A DNA stretch of 25,597 nucleotides from Chara braunii (Eukaryota; Streptophyta; Charophyceae; Charales; Characeae). The DNA lies in the NCBI GenBank assembly GCA_003427395.1, contig BFEA01000042.1, positions 2,793,897-2,819,493 on the forward strand, in the 5' to 3' direction. Position numbers and translations under genes: made by a program. This document shows positions 19,784-25,597 of this stretch, one piece after another (the stretch's first letter is position 1; every line of letters begins with the position of its first letter). The notes under the pieces were generated by a model, which was not told the DNA's origin, did no database searches, and saw only the letters and a program-made list of their open reading frames with translations.

Positions 19784-20092
19784 CAAAAAAAACAATCAAT
19801 CAATGAATTTATTTATTTTTTCTATTTTTTTTTTTTTTTTTGTCACACATCAAACCCCCTCCCCCCCCAAATTTTTGATTTTTTTTTTTTTTGCACAGGC
19901 CGACCGCGGCCGACGTGCGCAGGCCGCGCACGCGCGCCATTTTCCCGCGTGTGCTGCCGCTGGGCTGTGGTGCGGTCGCAAAAAAACTCGGCCGTGCGGC
20001 CTAGGCCGCGGGCCCGCGGCCGGCCTCCTCGGCAGTGGCCAAGTCGGAGGCGGCCGCGGCCTAGGGGGACACATAGCCCGCACGGGATCTTG
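19091..20092. mobile_element. Possible 1-kb inverted-repeat unit with GC-rich ends
   Basis: 19091-19119 and the reverse complement of 20064-20092 agree at 21 of 29 positions, including GCTATGTG. Just inside both ends lies CCGCGGCCTAGG or a close variant. Further in, (TGAT)n at 19551 is mirrored by (ATCA)n at 19742. The pattern is symmetrical around the (GT)n tract and could be a non-autonomous foldback element. The weak arm identity and the lack of a clear target-site duplication leave it uncertain. Confidence 0.3.
19551..19804. repeat. (TGAT)n / (GT)n / (ATCA)n compound microsatellite
   Basis: A GATT array (19551-19616), a GT array (19623 to about 19709), a G-rich spacer, then an AATC array (19742-19804, interrupted near 19783). 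The outer arrays are reverse complements of each other and could form a hairpin. Open frames across it are low-complexity artefacts. Confidence 0.95.
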
Positions 20093-20176
20093 CTTGTAAA
20101 TCTTGTTCGATGTTTTGATCGATTACCGACATGCCTGTTCTTCCCCATAACCGGTGGATAAACCAGAATTAATACC

Positions 20177-20246
20177 TGGAGATTCTAGTTCCGACCCGGA
20201 ACCCCCACTTCCCGAAATCCTTGGCACACCTCTATATTCTGCACTC
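20177..20246 (+). repeat. Relic of an LTR 3' end related to the main element
   Basis: Text from CTGGAGATTCTAGTTCCGAC to ATCCTTGGCACACC and a following GCACT matches 5' LTR 1263-1345 and 3' LTR 11980-12056 in order, with substitutions. It implies another copy or a solo fragment of this family, or a shared U5 end from a related family. No primer site or internal region follows it. Confidence 0.6.
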
Positions 20247-21335
20247 ATGTACATTTTTGATTATGTAGTCCATAGCACAACGATTCTGCCTAAAAGCGTC
20301 TGAACCAGTTGGTCTCAAGGGGGCAGCCTTGTGACAGCCTTGTGACAGGGAAACCTCACGCCCAACAGTGCTTTCCGTTGGGAGTGGGGATCCAATTTCA
20401 ACCTTAAACTTTCTGTGATGCGTAAACACAGAATAGGTCATTTTTGCGATCCAACATCTACACCTTTAGCCTTTCGTCCTGGTAAGCGAAGCAGATGGCG
20501 AGTGAGTGACCGTTTGCTTTTCAGATAGAGTGGGGGTACCTGCGTGCGATGTGCAGTACAAGTACATACATGTCAATAAGATCAAAGTTCATCAATTTCA
20601 CTAAGAACTTCATTATACTAGAAATGGCTCAGGGACCATGGGGGAGACCTCATCGTGGAGATAAAAGGGGATGTGGTGCAAATGCAAGGGGTCCACTTGA
20701 CCTCTTTAATAAGGCTTGGTCTAACACTGACTTTTCCTTGCCAATGAGGCCCTCTTCTGGTCTCCCATATGGTCCTCTCCTCCCTTCAGATACAGCAGTG
20801 GTGGAACTTGCACGGTTTGGATTGGATTGGATGGAATCATAGACCAGGTTTCAAATTTGGCAGCCTTTTTGTGGAAGAACCCTAATGATCCCTCTGTTTT
20901 TCGGTGAAAACCACCAGTACAGTAAATCCGAAAGTAGCGGTCGTGCCGCCATGTGCTGGGATGAACGGGCCTGGGGCGCTGACATAAATTCATTCAAGTA
21001 GAAACTTAATTCGCTATACTAAACTAGTGGCTGGCGGCTTGCTCGCTGCAATTATCAGAAGTAGTGGTGGTTAAACGTTTTGCAAGACCGGACCCCAAAA
21101 GTGGCATCTGTTGTTGGTGACGTGGCGTCCCGTGACGCGTGGACAGGGTAGCGCTAGCTGTGAGATTTGGAGTTGGTCGGGAAGATACAAAGCGGAGCAG
21201 ACGAATGGTTGATTACCTTGGAGAAGGGATGCAGGCAGTTACAGGAGATTGTGGGGAAGTTGTCTTTGCGGTCACAGGAGGAGCCAGAAGTCGAAGGGGG
21301 AGTGAGCGATCTCTCTGGCTGATTGGTTAAATGAC
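20247..21335. other. No supported gene
   Basis: A short tandem CAGCCTTGTGA lies near 20325-20347. A 97-codon ORF (20549-20842, +) and several shorter ones were read, but none shows a domain or start context that supports a gene. A protein-like stretch at 21139-21330 (+) is adjacent to the next feature and may belong to it. Confidence 0.4.
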
Positions 21336-21560
21336 ATGACCGAGGACATGCTGGAGACTACCTTGGAACTGGAGGAGGGCAGGAGACACCTTGGATCCCC
21401 AGCTCGAAGCCTGCATCAATTGGAGGAGGGCAGGAGGCATGATGACTACCTGTTACGCCCGCTTCACTGAGGGTCGCAACCTGCGTTATCTGTTGGAGGA
21501 GTGGCCCGAGGGCGAGAAGGACATGGAGGCGGTGCAGGCAGCGACAAAGGTAACAGTGCC
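21336..21560 (+). pseudogene. Coding-like fragment before a trinucleotide repeat
   Basis: From ATG 21336 the frame reads a Glu/Leu-rich segment (MTEDMLETTLELEEGRRHL) to TGA 21468. In the next frame, without a gap, protein-like text continues (GRNLRYLLEEWPEGEKDMEA) into the repeat. LEEGRRH appears twice in the first piece, as an internal repeat of about 20 codons. This looks like a frameshifted acidic, coiled-coil-prone protein with a low-complexity tail, but I do not recognise it. Confidence 0.3.
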
Positions 21561-21816
21561 AACATCAATAACAGCAACAACAGCGACATCAGTGATACCC
21601 ACGGCTGTGAAGATAATGAATGGTACACTGATACATTACCAACAGCGATAACAACAATGACATCATTACGAGCAGCATTGGCAGCAGCGGCGAAGACAAT
21701 GAAGAATTCAGTGCCAACAGCAATAACATCAGCAACTTCATCAGCAGCAGCAGCGGCAGCGGTGAAGACAACAGAGGTAATAACAACATCAACAAAAGCA
21801 ACAGAAATGACAGACA

Positions 21817-21854
<38 letters not shown>

Positions 21855-22015
21855 GTGCTTTCGACAACGATAACAGCGCCTGCAGTGCTAGTGGCGACAA
21901 CGACAACAGTGACAACTGCAGAAGCAACAACAACAACAACGATGACAACAACAACAACAACGACAATGACAACAACAACAACAACGATGACAACAACAAC
22001 GACAATGACAACAAT

Positions 22016-22079
<64 letters not shown>

Positions 22080-22105
22080 TCAGCATCGGCAACATCAGCG
22101 AAATC
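21541..22105 (+). repeat. AAC/ACA/ATC trinucleotide repeat tract
   Basis: Imperfect CAR/ACA units grade into pure (ATC)n (21819-21852) and pure (AAC)n (about 22010-22078). Because the units contain no stop on the + strand, long frames stay open: Thr-rich to 22262 and Asn/Ser/Asp-rich to about 22220. The Asn frame ends with the less repetitive SDNDGEDAIGIRAGKTFYF. Whether any frame is translated cannot be decided. Confidence 0.9.
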
Positions 22106-22244
22106 AGCAACACCATCACAGGGGGAGTGGAGTGGGGATCTGACAATGATGGGGAAGATGCCATTGGGATTAGAGCTGGAAAAACGTTTTATTTTCCCCC
22201 CTCCCTTCTATTTCATTGTTGAATTACTCCTCGATGTCTGGCAG

Positions 22245-22648
22245 TGGATGGGGGTAGGATAGTCGATGTCCCAATCGTTGATTGGAATTGTCAGGCCCCC
22301 GGGTTCAATCAACATGGGGAATAGATCGCCCCTCGGGTGGGAGGTAGGGTGTTTAGGGTTTTCATGTGTCTGATATGGTTGTTGGAGTGTTTGATGATTG
22401 TTTGCAGTGGTGGTTAATGAGAACTCTTTTTCCTAGGGATAAAAAAAAAAAAAANTGGATGGGGGTAGGATAGTCGATGTCCCAATCGTTGATTGGAATT
22501 GTCAGGCCCCCGGGTTCAATCAACATGGGGAATAGATCGCCCCTCGGGTGAAAGGTAGGGTAAATATGGTTTTCATGTGTCTGATATGGTTGTTGGAGTG
22601 TTTGATGATTGTTTGCAGTGGTGGTTAATGAGAACTCTTTTTCCTAGG

Positions 22649-22668
<20 letters not shown>
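22245..22668. repeat. 211-bp direct duplication around a single N
   Basis: 22245-22454 and 22456 onward match almost base for base from TGGATGGGGGTAGGATAG, with a few changes near 22350 and 22560. A poly(A) run and one N (22455) separate them. After 22678 the text CTCTTTTTCCTAGGGAT appears a third time. Gap-joining of allelic or mis-collapsed reads is a plausible cause. Confidence 0.92.

Positions 22669-22678
<10 letters not shown>
22649..22678. repeat. Poly(A) run, 30 nt
   Basis: An uninterrupted A30 ends the second duplicate copy. The first copy has an A run of about 14 before the N. The length is likely unreliable. Confidence 0.95.
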
Positions 22679-22680
<2 letters not shown>

Positions 22681-22932
22681 CAACTCTTTTTCCTAGGGAT
22701 AGGTTTTGATGGCAGGAGGTCAATCCTTCCCTGTTCCAGGGAAGTAATCTAAAATCAATGCCTCGGCTATTTAGAGTAACATGGCTGATATGGTGGAACA
22801 CGGATTTGGCTTTGCATGACATAACAGACTGAAGGAACACAAAAAAAATCACAACAGACTTAAGGAACACAATCACATAGTATTAGATGCACACTAATGA
22901 CATAGAGTCATGGACACAAATCATTGAATAGG

Positions 22933-22956
22933 GATGCTGGACCCGATTTCCAGCAG
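22933..22956. repeat. GCTGGA...TCCAGC repeat, copy 1
   Basis: GATGCTGGACCCGATTTCCAGCAG-type unit, containing the inverted pair GCTGGA/TCCAGC. The other copies are at 22988 and 23620. Confidence 0.85.
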
Positions 22957-22987
22957 ACACTCATCATAATAGTCGCTGTTGTATTGG

Positions 22988-23041
22988 GACGCTGGACCCG
23001 ATTTCCAGCAGGTGCTGCTCCCCACCAATAGATGGAGCCTT
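22988..23041. repeat. GCTGGA...TCCAGC repeat, copy 2, with extension
   Basis: The same 24-nt unit followed by GTGCTGCTCCCCACCAATAG and GATGGAGCCT. Copy 3 has the same extension, so the ancestral unit was at least 54 bp. Confidence 0.85.
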
Positions 23042-23220
23042 CAACGCGGGGGCCCACTTAAGGAGGATGCTCTTATCACCTCGTTAAGTCACTGTGGGTT
23101 TCCCCATACATGAAGTTTTTCGGGAAAAAAAAAGAAAAAAAAAGGGGACAGATCATGACGGGGGATGGGATCCAGTTAAACCACCTGTGCCTTTCCCAGC
23201 TATTTTGCCGAGACTCGCCG

Positions 23221-23308
23221 GGTAACACGGGGGCGAAGTGGGGTAGGGCCCCCATCGATAAATCGGTAACGCGGGGGCGAAGCGGGGTAGGGCCCCCATC
23301 GATAAATC
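23221..23308. repeat. 44-bp tandem duplication, two units
   Basis: 23221-23264 and 23265-23308 differ at two positions. Each contains GGGGTAGGGCCCCCATCGAT, with a GGGCCC palindrome. The arrangement is a recent minisatellite-type duplication. Confidence 0.95.
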
Positions 23309-23619
23309 GTATCGGCGCCCCGTTATAGCTTCGGTCTTCCGAAACTGCCCGCGGCCAACACATGGGAAAGGTACTGGTGGTTTAACCAATATCCAGACAA
23401 ACTGAAGTTCAAGGCCCAGATCTCTCGGTACTAGATGATATGGGACTTGTGTATACTATCGATTAATAATAGTACCTTATGCTGTCATGTAGGCAATCAA
23501 CTTAGGCTGCTGTGTAGTTCTACCTGTCAAATTCCTGTCTTTGTATGTAGGCCACGCATCGCGCTGTCGTTTCAATTTCATTTCTGTAGCTTCAAACGAG
23601 CAACTGCAATGTTCAGGGG

Positions 23620-23675
23620 GATGCTGGACCCACTTTCCAGCAGCTGATGCTCCCCACCAAATAGATGAAGCCTCT
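23620..23675. repeat. GCTGGA...TCCAGC repeat, copy 3
   Basis: GATGCTGGACCCACTTTCCAGCAG-type unit followed by GATGCTCCCCACCAAATAGA and GAAGCCT. It sits 60 bp upstream of the A60 run, which would fit a short retroposed sequence with a poly(A) tail, though no polymerase III boxes were found. Confidence 0.8.
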
Positions 23676-23733
23676 CCTGGAGTGCTGGTGGCGCCTGCTC
23701 CTATCAGCACCCCTAGCATCAGCTCCTTTTGTT

Positions 23734-23734
<1 letters not shown>

Positions 23735-23794
<60 letters not shown>
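23735..23794. repeat. Poly(A) run, 60 nt
   Basis: A60 after GTTC, followed by GAGAAAAAAGG. It might be the tail of a retroposed unit or a homopolymer expansion. Confidence 0.95.
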
Positions 23795-23803
<9 letters not shown>

Positions 23804-24596
23804 GGACCTGATCCGCAGCATAGCCGTGTAGTATGCATAATGATCTCATAATATTTCAGGGTAGAATTATGAGGTTCCTGGGCTGTGTTTCTTTTTTCTG
23901 TGATCAAATCTTGTATGTTGAGGGGGGGGAAGGAGAACAAGACCTCAACCTTGGGCTGAATGCTTTGGGAGAAAAAAAAAATTAGCCCCGATATATTGTC
24001 CGGGGTAGCACCTCCATGTGGAACAGGGGTTCCACATGACATAAAATTTTCAGGAAAACAAAAGTCCCACTACCCTGCGTACCCACTATCACCAAATTGA
24101 ACACCAGCAACTGCTGTCCGGTCAGGACACCCCCGTTGAGATAACTGGAGGGTGACAATCCTGACTGGTAGACATTGAGCTCAGGTAGGATTGTGGAAGT
24201 GGGGTTGCACGGCGAACAAATTAGTACGAGTGTGGTAGGTCGGGAGGGGTATCATAAGAATAGGGACCTCTATAGACCATCGGGATAGCCACATGGCTGT
24301 CATAAATAGGATACATTTTGAAGCAGTTTTGGCCACCACTTCGTGTCCACTGTCCAGCAATCCGGCGGAGATGTCCGAATTGCTGCACTTTGTGCCTGGA
24401 GGCTCGCAAGAGTCAGTCAAGTACAAAATACAGGTAGGTCCTGCGCTATCATGAAGGGTCGAAGAGAAACTTAAGAAGGCTGTTTGTGAAAACAGCCGCT
24501 GGAGATATCAGAAGTGAGAATGCTGACACGAGTAACAAAAAATCAGGTCAGGTGAAAAACATGAAACATGATCGCCGAAAGTTCCAGGGTTTCAGA
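23795..24596. other. No supported gene
   Basis: Short ORFs only, the longest 81 codons on the minus strand (24181-24426), with no domain. G and A runs near 23920 and 23970 look like homopolymer noise. Confidence 0.4.
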
Positions 24597-24737
24597 TCTG
24601 CGTTCAGTCAATCTAGTACGCAGAATGAATAGGTCCCTAAGGGTTTCTGCATTCAGTCAATCTATGCAGAGTGAGTCGGTCCCTAAGGGTTTCTGCGTTC
24701 AGTCAATCTACGCAGAGTGAATAGGTCCCTAAGGAAA
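24597..24737. repeat. Three tandem 46-49-bp units, each with a hairpin
   Basis: Units at 24597-24645, 24646-24691 and 24692-24737 share TTCAGTCAATCT and GGTCCCTAAGG. Each contains a 6-bp inverted pair around the shared text: CTGCGT/ACGCAG in units 1 and 3, CTGCAT/ATGCAG in unit 2. The loop is 14 nt in unit 1 and 11 nt in units 2 and 3. Confidence 0.92.
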
Positions 24738-25566
24738 CCTAGAAAGGCGGCGCCCATGGGTACCTCGCAGTCGACTAATTATGTACTAGAAAAAAGAGTT
24801 TCTGTTTTTCATCTTGGGACATGGGAGCCTCTATTCTAGCAAGTTCGACCAGCGCACTTTTTCATGTCCTTGACCTGGGGACCAATTCCTTGAGAAAAAA
24901 ACTCTCACCCATATTTTTTTTACCATTTCTCCAAAATTTCCTGGTGATGGCACGACGCGCCGCTTCAATTCCTTGATATGATATGCGACCTGCTTCACAA
25001 CTTTTAAGACGGTCACCATATTTTGATACAGTCTGAATTTCCAGGCGACTGGAAGCTCAAGAGTTCCGCTTGGGATCTAATCAACATTTCGTGCCTCCAA
25101 GCTCAGGCTTGATTTATCAAAGTGTAGGCGAGCGGCTCAACTGCCTGTGAAGATCCGGCGGCGACCGGCCGGAGAGGGGCGAGTGGCTCGACTGACTCCT
25201 AGTCGTATTGGATCTAGCATATGAAGATGGGAAGCGTAGACGTATGACGCCGCCTTCGGCCTACGAGGTGACATAAAGGTATATAATAGTCTTATGCCCG
25301 GAATCTGACCTCCGCAACAACCTGGGCTTTTATTTATTTATTCATTTAAAACAATCCCATCAAAATCTAGGCTACCAGAGTAGCCCGGAAAACTACTTGC
25401 CTGCCTGGCCGGGCCAAAAAAAAGAAAAACCAACAATACTACAGCAGATAGACAAAATAGCAGACACTTCGTGACTGCACGAGCTAGTTCTTTTGGATAG
25501 CTCCCCTTTCTCTTACCTGAGCCTTAAAGTTTAATTTTGGAAACTTTGAGTTTTCAAGTCAACAGG

Positions 25567-25567
<1 letters not shown>
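24738..25567. other. No supported gene; one protein-like minus-strand ORF
   Basis: A 62-codon minus-strand ORF (25019-24831) begins MVTVLKVVKQVAYHIKELKR and reads like protein, but it has no domain, and a GT-AG structure around it could not be built. The rest is unassigned. Confidence 0.35.

Positions 25568-25597
<30 letters not shown>
25568..25597. repeat. Poly(T) run at window end
   Basis: At least T30, cut by the window edge. It could be the tail of a minus-strand retroposon whose body lies to the left, but I see no diagnostic sequence there. Confidence 0.9.

Noticed and set aside
19459-20161. ORFs of Thr-His, Cys-Val and Asn-Gln-Ser-Ile repeats, up to 184 codons
   Set aside because: They arise from (GT)n and (TGAT)n arrays and run into GC-rich noncoding text.
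20549-20842. 97-codon + strand ORF as a gene
   Set aside because: No recognised motif, no conserved-looking segment and no splice support.
21589-22164. Minus-strand Leu/Met-rich ORF of 191 codons, looks like a membrane protein
   Set aside because: It is the antisense of the AAC/ATC repeat, and its hydrophobicity follows from the repeat alone.
22293-22305. GGTTCAATCAA as a polymerase III B box of a SINE or tRNA
   Set aside because: It does not fully match the B box consensus, no A box lies at the right distance upstream, and no cloverleaf can be folded.
24597-24737. Tandem units as a CRISPR array
   Set aside because: The units abut without unique spacers, and the setting is eukaryotic.
24831-25019. 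62-codon minus-strand ORF as a gene
   Set aside because: It reads like protein but is short, with no domain or neighbour support, so it is mentioned only in the region entry.

Overview
The window looks like repeat-rich intergenic DNA from a nuclear genome of the green plant lineage. Evidence: a Ty3/gypsy retrotransposon with a plant-type initiator-methionine tRNA primer site, decayed reading frames, spliceosomal-intron signals, many microsatellites, long homopolymers and assembly gaps. No prokaryotic features were seen. A streptophyte (a land plant or a charophyte alga such as Chara) fits best; the genus is a guess from memory of similar retroelement proteins and could not be checked.

Region 1 (1 to about 12,112) is one old, nearly complete Ty3/gypsy LTR retrotransposon on the + strand. 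The window opens inside the 5' LTR, which ends near 1386, just before the primer-binding site at 1390-1402. Then come gag (1547-2870, with a zinc knuckle), protease, reverse transcriptase, RNase H, a Cys/His-rich insert, integrase with the pol tail (to 7462), and an extra third ORF (7459-8969) that overlaps the pol stop by ATGA. The 3' LTR ends near 12,112. The LTRs are long, contain an (AG)n tract and two TATA-like boxes, and each carries an open frame of about 165 codons. Every gene is broken by stops and frameshifts. The catalytic Asp codons of protease, reverse transcriptase and integrase have each apparently become Asn.

Region 2 (12,113-19,090) changes character and is AT-rich from about 13,640. 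It holds a decayed minus-strand reverse transcriptase of a different class (Penelope-like is my best guess; about 13,650-14,700), a long near-perfect hairpin (15,809-15,905), a (CT)n-based tandem array (17,057-17,562), and a minus-strand two-exon candidate gene whose frames join exactly across a well-formed 125-nt intron (17,695-18,266).

Region 3 (19,091-25,597) is mostly simple and tandem repeats: mirrored TGAT/ATCA arrays around a (GT)n tract with GC-rich flanks, an LTR-end relic (20,177-20,246), an AAC/ACA/ATC trinucleotide tract, a 211-bp duplication across a single N, 44-bp and 46-49-bp tandem units, and long poly(A)/poly(T) runs. Apart from the retroelement ORFs and the two-exon candidate, no host gene could be supported. 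No tRNA, rRNA or CRISPR array was seen.
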